44,879 nucleotides of DNA, taken from the NCBI RefSeq assembly GCF_014651775.1, contig NZ_BMXN01000028.1, forward strand, positions 1 to 44,879, read 5' to 3'. Every line of letters begins with the position of its first letter. Position 1 is the stretch's first letter. The translations under genes were made by a program, and so were the position numbers. Source of the DNA: Vreelandella hamiltonii. GTDB taxonomy: Bacteria > Pseudomonadota > Gammaproteobacteria > Pseudomonadales > Halomonadaceae. Under the pieces are notes generated by a model. The model was not told where the DNA came from. It was given only the letters and a program-made list of their open reading frames with translations, and searched no databases. Shown here piece by piece: positions 1-9,236 of this stretch.

Positions 1-21
1 GATGGTCATATCGCCGCATAG

Positions 22-2724
22 GTGTGCCGAATGATGCTGTGCACTATGCCAGAAAAATCAGGTGGTTGTCGACAGGCTATCCGCAACCACCTGAATAGTT
101 ACGAACTAACAACAGATTCCCATCGTCGTGTTTGCGGTGTATTTACTTGCCGTGATGAACAACGCCCTAGCGCACCAGTGAGTCTCTATTACACAAACCC
201 TGTAGGAAGCTGGGGTAGCGTTTCAACAGCCGGTCTTCCACTCGTAGACAGCTTGCGCCAGCGCGGTATTCCTAACTGGGGAGCACACGTATTATCCCTC
301 CAACTCAATCAACTCGAGTGGCGAACCACATCGTCACCTGGACTCGGTTATTTACATGTACCCATTGGTGGACTTAATGACGATGGCACGCTGAACATCG
401 ATCACTGGACAGCCATTGAAACCAAGCTCAGCCCACAGCGCCATGAGTGGGATGGCCGCGGCAACCCCATGACAGACCCAAGCTGGCCCCTTATCTCCGC
501 TGGCTTGACCCCTATCGAAGGCACCATGTACACCGCGCGTGATTACTTCTTGAACAACAGTGGCAGCGGCAGTGCGTTTGGCACCAACCAGGGGCGCCGT
601 GCAGGCATCTCGATTCCCAACCTCAATAATCCCGACGCCCAGCAGTGCTTGATCAATGCCAATATCTGGCTGACCGATGGCTTACCTTCAGTGGACCGCT
701 TTGGCAACTCGCTGGGCAACAACGTCAGTGGCGCATTGGCCAGCGCAGAAGCGGCCATCAAACGGCTTTATGACGACACGGGGGCACAGCTCTCGAACCC
801 TGTGCGCACCTATGTAGTCGGCTTCAACCTGCCGCCGGACATCGCCAACCTCCCCAATGTCTCGGACGACCCGCTGGGCGACCTGGCCCGCGCCGGAGGC
901 ACCGAGCGTGCCTACTTTGCCAACGACGAAGCCTCGTTGAATCAGGTGATGCAGCAGGTGCTGGGCAGCATCATCGCCGCGTCTCAATCCAATACCTCGG
1001 CGGCAGTCAACAGCGACGAATTCGGCGTGGAAGACGGCAATCTGCTCTATACGGCGGGGTTTAGAAGCGAGGACTGGTCAGGCCGCCTGGCGGCTTTTGC
1101 CGTTCAAGCAGATGGCAGCAGGAGCAGCCGCTGGAATGCCGAAACGCAGCTTGCCCAGCAGGCAGGCAACCGCCGTTTGCTGACGACTCGACGGCTGGAA
1201 AACGGCAGCCGCGCAGGCGCCCTGCTCAGCGCAGAGACCAGCGGCCTGACCAGCGCCGAGGTGCGCTGGCTGCAGGGCGAAAACGTGCAGGGGTTACGCA
1301 CTCGGCAGTCGTTGCTGGGCGATATCATCAACGCCAATCCGGTGCTTCTGCAAGGGGCTGGCAGCCGCCCGCCGCTGCTGATGGTGGCCGCCAACGACGG
1401 CATGCTGCATGGTTTTCATGCCAACACGGGACAGGAGCTATTCGCGTATCTGCCGTCAGAGTTGACACAAGGGGAAGCGCCGCCCATCCGCTCCCTGACG
1501 CGTACCGACTATAACCACCGCTACTTCGTCGACGGCACCCCAGCCGTTCGCGACGTCAACATTTCCGGTGGGCCTTCAGCCGTTGCCGTCGGCACCATGG
1601 GTGCAGGTGGCCGTACGGTGTTTGCACTGGATGTGAGCAACCCCGCCAACATGGGAGCCAACAGCGTGCTCTGGGAGTTCCGCCATCCGGAACTGGGTAC
1701 AGGGGTCAGCCAGCCCACCATCACCCAGCTCACCGACGGCACCTGGGCGGCCATCTTCGGCAATGGCTACAACAGCGTTGGCTATCAGGCCTCGCTGTTT
1801 GTGGTCAACCTCACGACCGGGCGCCTCATTGCGCATCTCAAAACCAACACCGGTAGCGAAGCGGCCCCCAACGGTTTGGCAACGCCCACCGTCACGGCCT
1901 GGCCCAGCTACAACGGTGCACGCTTTGCTTACGCCGGCGACCTGGCAGGCAATATGTGGCGCTTCCCGCTTACGGCAGGCAGCAGCGTCAATCGGCTTTA
2001 CCAGGGCAGCGCCAGCCAGCCCATTACCTCTGCCCCAGCGGTGACGCTGAGCAGCGGCTCCCCCGATACGCTGATGGTCATGTTCGGCACCGGCAGCTAT
2101 TTCCGCTCGGGCGACATTGGCAACAATGCCACGCAGCAGTTTCTGGGCATTCAGGACCGTGTCGGCCGCACGACGACCTATGGCACATCGGACCTGTTGA
2201 CCCAGCGCATTAGCGGCAATGCGTCGCGAGATGGCTTCAACCTGCGGGCGAGCACCAACCTTGCGCCTTCCAGTAACCAGCGCGGCTGGCGCATCGAACT
2301 GCCTCCCGGCGAGCGCGTGATTGCTGCACCCTCGATTTCGAGCAGCCTGCCGCGCCGTGTTCGCTTCTCGACGCTGCTCCCCGATGAATCCGACCCCTGC
2401 GGCGGCGGCCGGGAAGGCTTCTTCATGTCCTTGCTGGCCGATACCGGCGGCAGTGGTGGCATGACCACCTTCGACTTCAAAGGCGATGGTCAGCCAGACA
2501 GCGACGCCACCATCAACGGCGATGCCATCACAGGCCTTCAGGCAGGTACCGGCGAGCGGCTGGTCGGAGTCAACGATGGCCAGGTAGAGCGCCTGTTCGT
2601 GGGTAACCCCGACGATCCCAGCGCATCTCCCAATGGCGATGGTTCCATCACCATCGGCTTCAACGCCGACCACCTGGGCCGTCGCGCCTGGCGGCAGCTC
2701 ACCGAAGAAGAGACCGACGGCTGA
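22..2724 (+). CDS. pilY1: Type IV pilus tip/assembly protein PilY1, 5'-incomplete
   Basis: PilY1 is the large pilus-tip protein that promotes type IV pilus extension and adhesion. Visible are the later half of a von Willebrand A domain (GYLHVPIGGL, about residue 115; IWLTDGLPSVD, about 215) and a long C-terminal beta-propeller (about 340-890) with YFVDGTPAVRDV and FAYAGDLAGNMWRF. PilY1 proteins usually exceed 1,000 residues; here the first half of the vWA domain with the DxSxS metal motif is missing. The frame is closed by TAG at 19-21, so the GTG at 22 is only the formal start; a frameshift or nonsense change near the left edge, with the true N-terminus further left, is likely. The calcium loop usually placed just before YAGDL is replaced by TAWPSYNGARF. 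The 3' end converges on pntB. Confidence 0.78.
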   Translation: MCRMMLCTMPEKSGGCRQAIRNHLNSYELTTDSHRRVCGVFTCRDEQRPSAPVSLYYTNPVGSWGSVSTAGLPLVDSLRQRGIPNWGAHVLSLQLNQLEWRTTSSPGLGYLHVPIGGLNDDGTLNIDHWTAIETKLSPQRHEWDGRGNPMTDPSWPLISAGLTPIEGTMYTARDYFLNNSGSGSAFGTNQGRRAGISIPNLNNPDAQQCLINANIWLTDGLPSVDRFGNSLGNNVSGALASAEAAIKRLYDDTGAQLSNPVRTYVVGFNLPPDIANLPNVSDDPLGDLARAGGTERAYFANDEASLNQVMQQVLGSIIAASQSNTSAAVNSDEFGVEDGNLLYTAGFRSEDWSGRLAAFAVQADGSRSSRWNAETQLAQQAGNRRLLTTRRLENGSRAGALLSAETSGLTSAEVRWLQGENVQGLRTRQSLLGDIINANPVLLQGAGSRPPLLMVAANDGMLHGFHANTGQELFAYLPSELTQGEAPPIRSLTRTDYNHRYFVDGTPAVRDVNISGGPSAVAVGTMGAGGRTVFALDVSNPANMGANSVLWEFRHPELGTGVSQPTITQLTDGTWAAIFGNGYNSVGYQASLFVVNLTTGRLIAHLKTNTGSEAAPNGLATPTVTAWPSYNGARFAYAGDLAGNMWRFPLTAGSSVNRLYQGSASQPITSAPAVTLSSGSPDTLMVMFGTGSYFRSGDIGNNATQQFLGIQDRVGRTTTYGTSDLLTQRISGNASRDGFNLRASTNLAPSSNQRGWRIELPPGERVIAAPSISSSLPRRVRFSTLLPDESDPCGGGREGFFMSLLADTGGSGGMTTFDFKGDGQPDSDATINGDAITGLQAGTGERLVGVNDGQVERLFVGNPDDPSASPNGDGSITIGFNADHLGRRAWRQLTEEETDG

Positions 2725-2783
2725 CCAACCTGCCAACAAATCGGGGAGCCCATGGGCTCCACGAGTTCATCTTCCAGCGTCAC

Positions 2784-4229
2784 TCATCCTTCGACCAGCG
2801 GTAGCAGGGCATTCACGCTATCCCGTGCATCGCCGTAGAACATTCGCGTGTTCTCCTTGAAGAACAGCGGGTTCTCGATGCCCGAGTAGCCGGTGCCCTG
2901 GCCACGCTTGCTGACGAACACCTGCTTGGCTTCCCACACCTTGAGTACCGGCATGCCCGCGATGGGGCTATTGGGGTCCTCTTCGGCGGCGGGGTTCACG
3001 ATGTCGTTGGAGCCGATGACGATGACCACGTCGGTGGTGGCGAAGTCGTCGTTGATTTCGTCCATTTCCAGCACGATATCGTAGGGCACCTTGGCTTCCG
3101 CCAGCAGCACGTTCATGTGCCCCGGCAAACGCCCAGCCACCGGATGAATCGCAAAGCGCACGGTTTTACCCGCAGCGCGCAGCTTGCGTACCAGGTCGCT
3201 GACCGCCGCCTGCGCCTGCGCCACGGCCATACCGTACCCGGGCACGATGATGACACTATCGGCGTCGTTCAAGGCCGAGGCAACGCCGCTGGCATCGATG
3301 GCCACCTGCTCGCCTTCGATCTCGGCGGCAGGCCCCTGAGTGCCCCCAAAGCCCCCCAGAATCACGCTGATGAAGTTGCGGTTCATCGCCTTGCACATGA
3401 TGTAGGAGAGAATGGCACCGGAGGAGCCCACCAGGGCCCCGGTCACGATCAACAGGTCATTGGAGAGAGTGAAGCCCACTGCCGCCGCCGCCCAGCCGGA
3501 GTAGCTGTTGAGCATCGACACCACCACGGGCATGTCCGCCCCGCCGATGCCCATGATCAGGTGGTAGCCAATGAAGAACGCCAGTGCCGCCAGCAGGAGC
3601 AGTGTCCAGAAGCCCGCGCCATTGAGGTACAGGATCGCCAGCAAGAGCGACAGCGCCGCCGCCCCGGCATTGAGCCTATGCCCACCGGGCAGTTGGCGAG
3701 GTTTGCCATCTACCTTGCCAGCCAGTTTGCCAAAGGCCACCACGGAGCCGGTAAAGGTCACCGCGCCGATGAAGATGGCGAACACGACCTCGATCTGCAG
3801 AAAGGTCAGCTCGTCCGGTGCCTTGGTGGCCACCAGCGCAGCAAACGCAGAAAACTCCTGCATCACGCCATCGGCAGCCCGCGCGGCCATCACCCGGCGA
3901 CGCTCCAGGTCGGCACTCCAGGCCACGAACACCGCCGCCAACCCGACAAAGCTGTGCAGCGCCGCGACCAGCTGAGGCATTTCGGTCATCTCGACCTTGC
4001 CCGCCACGTAAATCCCTATCCCGGCGCCGATCACCATCATCGGGATCAGCCACTCATAGCCGCCAATACCGGGGCCGAAGGCGGTGAACAGCACCGCCAC
4101 CGCCATCCCGACGATGCCGTACCATACGGCACGTTTGGCCTTTTCCTGGTTGCTCAGCCCACCCAGCGAAAGAATGAACAGCACGCTGGCCGCAATGGCC
4201 GCGGCAGATACGAACCCTTGTCCTAGCAT
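2784..4229 (-). CDS. pntB: NAD(P) transhydrogenase subunit beta PntB
   Basis: Membrane and NADP(H)-binding subunit of the proton-translocating transhydrogenase, which reduces NADP+ with NADH at the expense of the proton gradient. At 481 residues it is slightly longer than E. coli PntB (462). The N-terminal two thirds is a series of hydrophobic helices starting at residue 1 ([18 protein letters not shown]), and the C-terminal soluble domain III carries the NADP-binding signature [12 protein letters not shown] at about residue 330. The ATG at 4229 follows a GGAGAAA ribosome site and lies 16 bases after the pntA stop, so the two genes form an operon. Identification is by clear family resemblance through the whole length. 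Confidence 0.96.
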   Translation of the reverse strand: MLGQGFVSAAAIAASVLFILSLGGLSNQEKAKRAVWYGIVGMAVAVLFTAFGPGIGGYEWLIPMMVIGAGIGIYVAGKVEMTEMPQLVAALHSFVGLAAVFVAWSADLERRRVMAARAADGVMQEFSAFAALVATKAPDELTFLQIEVVFAIFIGAVTFTGSVVAFGKLAGKVDGKPRQLPGGHRLNAGAAALSLLLAILYLNGAGFWTLLLLAALAFFIGYHLIMGIGGADMPVVVSMLNSYSGWAAAAVGFTLSNDLLIVTGALVGSSGAILSYIMCKAMNRNFISVILGGFGGTQGPAAEIEGEQVAIDASGVASALNDADSVIIVPGYGMAVAQAQAAVSDLVRKLRAAGKTVRFAIHPVAGRLPGHMNVLLAEAKVPYDIVLEMDEINDDFATTDVVIVIGSNDIVNPAAEEDPNSPIAGMPVLKVWEAKQVFVSKRGQGTGYSGIENPLFFKENTRMFYGDARDSVNALLPLVEG

Positions 4230-4245
4230 ATCGTTTCTCCGCCGC

Positions 4246-5817
4246 TCAGGATTTCTGGAACATGGCCAGCATCCGGCGTGTCACCTGGAAGCCACCCACG
4301 ATATTGATAGACGCGATCAGTACCGAAATCGCCGCCAGTACGCTCACCACACCGCTCCCCGACCCCATCTGCAGGATGGCCCCCAGGATGATGATCCCGG
4401 AAATGGCATTGGTCACCGCCATGAGAGGCGTATGCAGCGAGTGGCTCACGTTCCAGATCACCTGGAAGCCAATGAAGCAGGCCAGCACGAAGACGATGAA
4501 ATGCTGCATGAACGACGCTGGCGCGACTTGCCCCAGCAGCAGCATCACGGCACCGCCTGCCGCCAACAGGCCGACCTGGCGTTTGGTCTGTGCTTTGAAG
4601 GCCGCCTGTTCGGTGGCCTTCTTCTCTTCCGGAGAGGGCTGCTTCTCTTTCTTCTTCGGCTTGGCCGCGCCAATGGCTTTGACCTTGGGCGGGGGTGGTG
4701 GAAAGGTGATTTCCCCCTGGTGGGTCACCGTGGCCCCACGAATCACGTCATCATCCATATTGTGGTGGAGCACGCCATCCTTCTCCGGCGTCAAGTCACT
4801 GAGCATATGGCGAATGTTGGTGGCATACAGCAGCGACGCCTGGGTGGCCATGCGTGAGGGGAAGTCGGTATAGCCAATCACCACCACGCCGTTATCGCTC
4901 ACCACGCGCGCATCGGGCTGGGTGAGGTCGCAGTTGCCGCCCTTTTCGGCGGCCAGATCGACGATCACCGAGCCGGGTTTCATGGCCGCCACCATGTCGT
5001 CCAACCACAGTTTGGGCGCGGGTTTTCCGGGAATCAGCGCCGTGGTGATGACGATGTCCACCTCGGGCGCCTGCGCGCGGAAACATGCCAGCTGCTTTTC
5101 CCGAAACTCAGGGCTGGAGGGCGAAGCATAGCCACCGCTTTCCGCGCCGTCCTGGGCGTCTTCGAAATCGAGGAACAGAAACTCGGCGCCCATGGACTCG
5201 ATCTGCTCGGAAACTTCCGGGCGCACATCGAAGGCGCGCACCACGGCGCCCAGGCTGGTAGCGGTACCGATTGCCGCCAACCCCGCCACGCCCGCCCCGA
5301 TCACCAGCACCTTGGCAGGGGGCACCTTGCCCGCAGCGGTCACCTGGCCAGTAAAGAAGCGGCCAAAATTGTTGCCCGCCTCGATCACCGCCCGATAGCC
5401 CGCAATGTTGGCCATGGAAGAGAGCGCATCCATTTTCTGGGCCCGAGAAATACGCGGCACCATGTCCATGGCGATCACGGTGGCGCCTTGGGCTTTGCAG
5501 GTTTCCAGCAGCGCCGCGTGTTGGGCTGGCCAGAAGAACGCGATCAGCGTTTGGCCTTCGCGCAGCCACTGCGCCTCTTGCTCGGAGGGCTCCCGTACCT
5601 TGACGACCACGTCGGCTTCTTGCCATAGCGCCTCGGCATGTTCGACCACGGTGACGCCAGCCGCCCGGTACGCCTCATCACTGAAGCCTGCCCCAGCCCC
5701 CGCACCCGCTTCTACCAGGCACTCATGGCCCAGCTTATGGAGCTGCTGTGCGCTGTCCGGCGTCAGCGCGACCCGCGCCTCGCCTTTAGCACTCTCTTTT
5801 GGTGCGCCTATTTTCAC
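4246..5817 (-). CDS. pntA: NAD(P) transhydrogenase subunit alpha PntA
   Basis: NAD(H)-binding subunit of the proton-translocating transhydrogenase. The first about 370 residues form the soluble domain I with the dinucleotide fold [13 protein letters not shown] (about residue 170) and the following AFDVRPEV. A proline- and lysine-rich linker (PPPPPK, about 375-405) leads to four hydrophobic helices at the C-terminus, so this is the fused E. coli-like form (510 residues there, 523 here), not the split PntAA/PntAB form. Start chosen is a GTG at 5817, giving (M)[15 protein letters not shown] stands a suitable distance upstream. First gene of the pntAB operon; its promoter should lie in 5818-6014, where I saw no clear operator. 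Confidence 0.96.
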   Translation of the reverse strand: MKIGAPKESAKGEARVALTPDSAQQLHKLGHECLVEAGAGAGAGFSDEAYRAAGVTVVEHAEALWQEADVVVKVREPSEQEAQWLREGQTLIAFFWPAQHAALLETCKAQGATVIAMDMVPRISRAQKMDALSSMANIAGYRAVIEAGNNFGRFFTGQVTAAGKVPPAKVLVIGAGVAGLAAIGTATSLGAVVRAFDVRPEVSEQIESMGAEFLFLDFEDAQDGAESGGYASPSSPEFREKQLACFRAQAPEVDIVITTALIPGKPAPKLWLDDMVAAMKPGSVIVDLAAEKGGNCDLTQPDARVVSDNGVVVIGYTDFPSRMATQASLLYATNIRHMLSDLTPEKDGVLHHNMDDDVIRGATVTHQGEITFPPPPPKVKAIGAAKPKKKEKQPSPEEKKATEQAAFKAQTKRQVGLLAAGGAVMLLLGQVAPASFMQHFIVFVLACFIGFQVIWNVSHSLHTPLMAVTNAISGIIILGAILQMGSGSGVVSVLAAISVLIASINIVGGFQVTRRMLAMFQKS

Positions 5818-6014
5818 ACGCGTTCTCCCTGGTTAGCCCGCCCTGCGCACGCCTCTCCCCGTGTATTGCCAACCTCAGAAGCGGGTACGCCGTCGTGTCA
5901 TGGCAACGTCATGGCGTTGCTCGTTAGCAGTTTAGGATCTAACGCCAAGCCCGCCAGTGGCCATTCAACCTTCGATTCAACCCGGTTGTAGAGCGACGAC
6001 ATCTTAGGGCACTG

Positions 6015-6938
6015 CTAGCGGGTGCTGCTGCTGGCAAAGGCCATCAGTTGATCGGTGAGCCACACGTTGGCAGGGGCATTGAGGTAAAGCTGATGCTGGA
6101 TCAGCGTCATGGTGAGGGCGGGCAGCGCGGCGGGCGGCGTCACCATGCGTACCGGCAGCATGGCCACGAAGCGCTCGGCCATCTGGCGTGGCAGGGTCAT
6201 GATGGCATCGGTGAGGGCAACCACGCGGGCAGCGGCAATGTAGTTCAAGTTCTTGGAGATGACACGGCGCGTCAACCCGTGCTGAGCCAGGCAGTTCTCG
6301 ATGGGGCTGGGCAGCAAGCCGCTGATGTCGGCCAACTCGACGTGCGCCAGCTGAGCAAACGCCTCCAGCGCCAGCGCATCCCCCACGTGGGGGTTGTGCT
6401 GCGCCACCAGGCACACCAGCTCCTCATGCAGCCAGGGGGTTTGCACCACGCCACTGGGCAGCGACGATTGGCGATCCAGCCCCACCACCATATCCACCTG
6501 GCGCTGCTCCAGCGCCTCGTTCAGCACGTCGGGGGTAATCAGCTCTATCGAAAAACTGAGACCGGGCGCACTGCGCAGCAGCTGGCTCAAAAACGCCGGG
6601 TACATGACCTCCTCGAAATAATCCGTGGTGGCCAGGGTGAAGCGCCGCGTACTGGTGGCGGCTGCAAAGGTCGCGGGGGGCGCCAGCCCCGCCTGCAGGG
6701 CGGCCAGGGATTGCTGCACGACCGGCAACAGTGCCAAGGCACGAGGGGTCGGCTGGAGCCCTTGCCCGGAACGCACCAGCAGCGGGTCATCCAACGCTTC
6801 ACGCAGGCGCTTGAGCGCATGACTCAGGGCAGGCTGGCTCAAATGGAGCTTTTCCGCCGCACGGGTGACATGGCGCTCGCGCATCAGCATCTCGAAGACG
6901 AGCAGCAAATTCAGGTCAAAATGGCGTAACGAACGCAT
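6015..6938 (-). CDS. LysR-family transcriptional regulator, divergent from speB
   Basis: A 307-residue LysR-type regulator. The N-terminal winged helix-turn-helix is plain (HVTRAAEKLHLSQPALSHAL, residues about 23-42), followed by the linker helix and a periplasmic-binding-like effector domain (about 90-300). The opening MRSLRHFDLNLLLVFEML is the NodD/NahR/LeuO-like subtype start. It is transcribed divergently from the ureohydrolase gene at 7078 with 139 bases between, the usual arrangement for a LysR regulator and its target, and that gap holds inverted repeats. The likely effector is therefore an agmatine or guanidino-acid intermediate; this is inferred from position only. The arrangement parallels the LysR-type GbuR next to guanidinobutyrase in Pseudomonas. 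Confidence 0.9.
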   Translation of the reverse strand: MRSLRHFDLNLLLVFEMLMRERHVTRAAEKLHLSQPALSHALKRLREALDDPLLVRSGQGLQPTPRALALLPVVQQSLAALQAGLAPPATFAAATSTRRFTLATTDYFEEVMYPAFLSQLLRSAPGLSFSIELITPDVLNEALEQRQVDMVVGLDRQSSLPSGVVQTPWLHEELVCLVAQHNPHVGDALALEAFAQLAHVELADISGLLPSPIENCLAQHGLTRRVISKNLNYIAAARVVALTDAIMTLPRQMAERFVAMLPVRMVTPPAALPALTMTLIQHQLYLNAPANVWLTDQLMAFASSSTR

Positions 6939-6958
6939 GAGGGCTCACTATCCATAAG

Positions 6959-6994
6959 ATGAATGATTTCATTCTAAACATTCATTTCATTCAT
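6959..6994. promoter_or_regulatory. Candidate LysR operator between lysR and speB
   Basis: GAATGATTTCATTC (6961-6974) is a perfect inverted repeat with a two-base centre; it lies inside a wider dyad ATGAATG (6959-6965) ... CATTCAT (6979-6985), and TTCATTCAT follows (6986-6994). The iterated ATTCAT/ATGAAT arms in the divergent gap suit a LysR tetramer site. No binding data; assignment is from symmetry and position. Confidence 0.5.
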
Positions 6995-7077
6995 CGCCAA
7001 AAATTCCTTATCGTCGCGCTTTCTCGCCTCGCGAACCCACGTTTCCCCCGCTGCACGCTGATAGGAGAACACATTAG

Positions 7078-8001
7078 GTGAACCCATCGCAGATCATGCC
7101 GAGCCTGTTTGGTGACGTCATCTCCACCTTCATGGGGGTACCCAAAGCCACCGACCCAAGCGCTACCGACGCCGAGGTCGTGGTCAGCGGTGTGCCGTTC
7201 GATCTGGCCTGCTCCGGCCGCTCGGGCACGCGCATGGGGCCTAATGCGATTCGCCAAAGCACGGCCAACCTGATTTGGGAAGGCAAGCGCTGGCCGTGGG
7301 ATTTTGCGTTGGAAGAGCGCCTGCGGGTGTGCGATGCCGGCAACCTGGACTACGCCTATGGCGAACCAGAAAGCCTGATCGACAACCTGGAAAGCCACGC
7401 CATGCGCTGGCTGAAAGCGGGTAAAAAGATGCTGACGCTGGGTGGCGACCACTACATCAGCCTGCCGCTGCTGCGTGCCCATGCCCGTGAACACGGCCCG
7501 CTGGCGCTGATTCATTTCGATGCTCACACCGATACCTACGAGCAAGGCACACGCTATGATCACGGCACCATCTTCCATCATGCACTGAAGGAAGGCCTGG
7601 TCGTCCCGGAGCATTCACTGCAGATTGGTATTCGTACCAGCTATGACCGCCACAACCACCCTTACGAGGTGCTGGACGCCGACTGGGTGAACGACCACGG
7701 CCCGGCGGCAGTACTGGAGCGCATTCGCGCGCGGGTAGGTCATCACCCCGCCTACGTGACGCTGGATATCGACGGCCTCGACCCGGCCTTTGCGCCCGGC
7801 ACCGGCACCCCCGTGTGCGGTGGTCTCTCCACGGACCTGATGCTCAAGGTGGTTCGCGGCATGGTCGGCATGGAGCTGGTGGGCATGGACCTGGTGGAAG
7901 TCAATCCGGCCTATGATCACGGCGACATTACCTCGCTGGCCGCCGCCACGTTAGGGCTGGAATTCCTCTACACGCTGGCGGCTTCCAAGCCCGTCAAGTG
8001 A
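7078..8001 (+). CDS. speB: Agmatinase-type ureohydrolase
   Basis: Member of the arginase/agmatinase family, 307 residues against 306 for E. coli SpeB, which it resembles along its length (for example VHFDAHTDTY versus IHFDAHTDTY). It would hydrolyse agmatine to putrescine and urea. Binuclear manganese ligands are all present: H125 in GGDHYISLP, D148, H150 and D152 in HFDAHTDTY, D230 and D232 in LDIDGLDPAFAPGTGTP. Start is a GTG at 7078 with AGGAG (7063-7067) ten bases upstream. A 4-guanidinobutyrase (GbuA-like) activity cannot be excluded from sequence; the divergent LysR gene would fit either. The gene ends 24 bases before the stop of the opposing hydrolase gene. Confidence 0.87.
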   Translation: MNPSQIMPSLFGDVISTFMGVPKATDPSATDAEVVVSGVPFDLACSGRSGTRMGPNAIRQSTANLIWEGKRWPWDFALEERLRVCDAGNLDYAYGEPESLIDNLESHAMRWLKAGKKMLTLGGDHYISLPLLRAHAREHGPLALIHFDAHTDTYEQGTRYDHGTIFHHALKEGLVVPEHSLQIGIRTSYDRHNHPYEVLDADWVNDHGPAAVLERIRARVGHHPAYVTLDIDGLDPAFAPGTGTPVCGGLSTDLMLKVVRGMVGMELVGMDLVEVNPAYDHGDITSLAAATLGLEFLYTLAASKPVK

Positions 8002-8025
8002 TGGCAAAGCCGCCTGGGCCATCGC

Positions 8026-8841
8026 TCAGGCAGCTTTGTTCAGCCAGCGAATGACCTGCTCGGCGACGGCGTCCGGGTGGGTCATGTGAATACAATGCCC
8101 TTTGGTCGGCATGACGCAAAGCTGGCTGTTGGGCATCAGCTGATGCACGAACTCGCCCACGGCCACGCTGGCCAGCTTGTCATCTTCGCTTTGCAGAATC
8201 AGCGTCGGGTGTTCCGAGATGGGCAACAGGTAACGATAATCGGAAAAGAACGTTGCCACGGCAAAGGTCTTGGCCACGGTCGGATCGGTGGAGCAGAAAC
8301 TCTCCGACAGCTCGCCGACGAGGTCTTCAGTGCCCTCTTCCCCCACCACGATAGGCGCCAGGTACTCGGCCCAGCCGGTATGGCTGCTCTCCATCAAGTC
8401 GATCAGCGCATCCAGGTCGGCCTTTTCGAACCCACCGAAATAGTCGGGGGGCATGTTCAAAAAGCACGGCGAAGGGCACACCATCACTTGCCGGGTAATG
8501 CGTTCAGGCGCCTGCGCGGCAGCCAACAAACCGATATTGCTGCTGACGGAGTGGCCGACAAACACCGCATCGGTCAATTCCAGCGCTTCACACACTTCGA
8601 TGACATCTCGGGCATAGCCATCCAGCGTGCTGTAGCGTACCTCGTTGAAGTCGGATTTCAGCGAATCCCCCGACCCGACGTAATCGAACAGCACCAGGGT
8701 ATAGGTGTCTTTCAACCTGGGTACCAGGTACTGCCACATGTTCTGATTACAGCCAAACCCATGGGCCAGGATCAGCGTGGTGTCGCCGTTTCCCAGGATC
8801 TTCACGTTATTACGAAACATCACCCGCTCTTTGGTCAGCAT
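8026..8841 (-). CDS. RsbQ/KAI2-like alpha/beta hydrolase
   Basis: A 271-residue alpha/beta hydrolase closely resembling Bacillus RsbQ and plant KAI2/D14: FDYVGSGDS, the TLDGYARDVIEVCEAL segment, PSPCFLNMPPDYFGGFE and FCSTDP are all RsbQ-like. The triad is visible as S98 (GHSVS), D220/D221 (SEDD) and H249 (GHCIHMTHPD). RsbQ hydrolyses an unknown small molecule needed by the PAS-phosphatase RsbP in the energy-stress pathway; no rsbP-like gene is adjacent here. ATG at 8841 follows GAGGACC; a second ATG at residue 8 would also fit the family start. Soluble, no signal peptide. Confidence 0.88.
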   Translation of the reverse strand: MLTKERVMFRNNVKILGNGDTTLILAHGFGCNQNMWQYLVPRLKDTYTLVLFDYVGSGDSLKSDFNEVRYSTLDGYARDVIEVCEALELTDAVFVGHSVSSNIGLLAAAQAPERITRQVMVCPSPCFLNMPPDYFGGFEKADLDALIDLMESSHTGWAEYLAPIVVGEEGTEDLVGELSESFCSTDPTVAKTFAVATFFSDYRYLLPISEHPTLILQSEDDKLASVAVGEFVHQLMPNSQLCVMPTKGHCIHMTHPDAVAEQVIRWLNKAA

Positions 8842-9236
8842 AGGTCCTCACCTGGTGGCACACCGTGCCATACCAAAGGTCACTCCAGGGCCTGATCCAC
8901 CTTCCTGCCGGTCATGCCCGCCATCGTTCATACTCTCGTCTGTGCCATCGTTACATAACGAAATGGCGATGGACACTCCGAAATCGTGAACGATTGTTTC
9001 TCACGAGCCACCACCTGCCACGAGAAAATATCCTCGGCCCACCGCACAAGCAAAACAGTCGTTATTGTTAATGATTGGCATTAATATTAATATCGGTGAA
9101 TCATTACGGACGATGCGTTCCCATCGCTTCGTGGGCGTGGCCCTCATCCGTTGCCCACCATGACACGTGCCGACCAGACTGCCGTCATTGGCCCTCTCGA
9201 CCAAGGTAAGCATCGCCCCCGACAGGAGACAGCGAG
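8842..9236. other. Divergent intergenic region, 395 bases without a gene
   Basis: Lies between the RsbQ-like gene and the AraC-type regulator gene. Apart from an AT-rich patch at about 9055-9110 (containing the palindrome TTAATATTAA, 9081-9090, and a Fur-like box) I see no coding frame with family resemblance. Confidence 0.6.
9067..9085 (+). promoter_or_regulatory. Fur-like box upstream of araC-type regulator
   Basis: GTTAATGATTGGCATTAAT matches 13 of 19 positions of the Fur consensus GATAATGATAATCATTATC, including both AATGAT/CATTA cores. It sits about 150 bases before the regulator start within an AT-rich promoter-like stretch, which suits iron control of that gene. Confidence 0.55.

Noticed and set aside
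1576..2739. 387-codon open frame antisense to pilY1
   Set aside because: Alanine/glycine/arginine-rich text without family resemblance; it is a shadow of GC-rich coding on the plus strand.
2745..2760. Perfect 16-base palindrome GGAGCCCATGGGCTCC between pilY1 and pntB stops
   Set aside because: It could fold as a hairpin, but there is no T run on either strand, so I do not call a terminator.
3117..4226. 369-codon plus-strand frame opposite pntB
   Set aside because: Histidine- and glutamine-rich composition typical of antisense frames; pntB on the other strand is certain.
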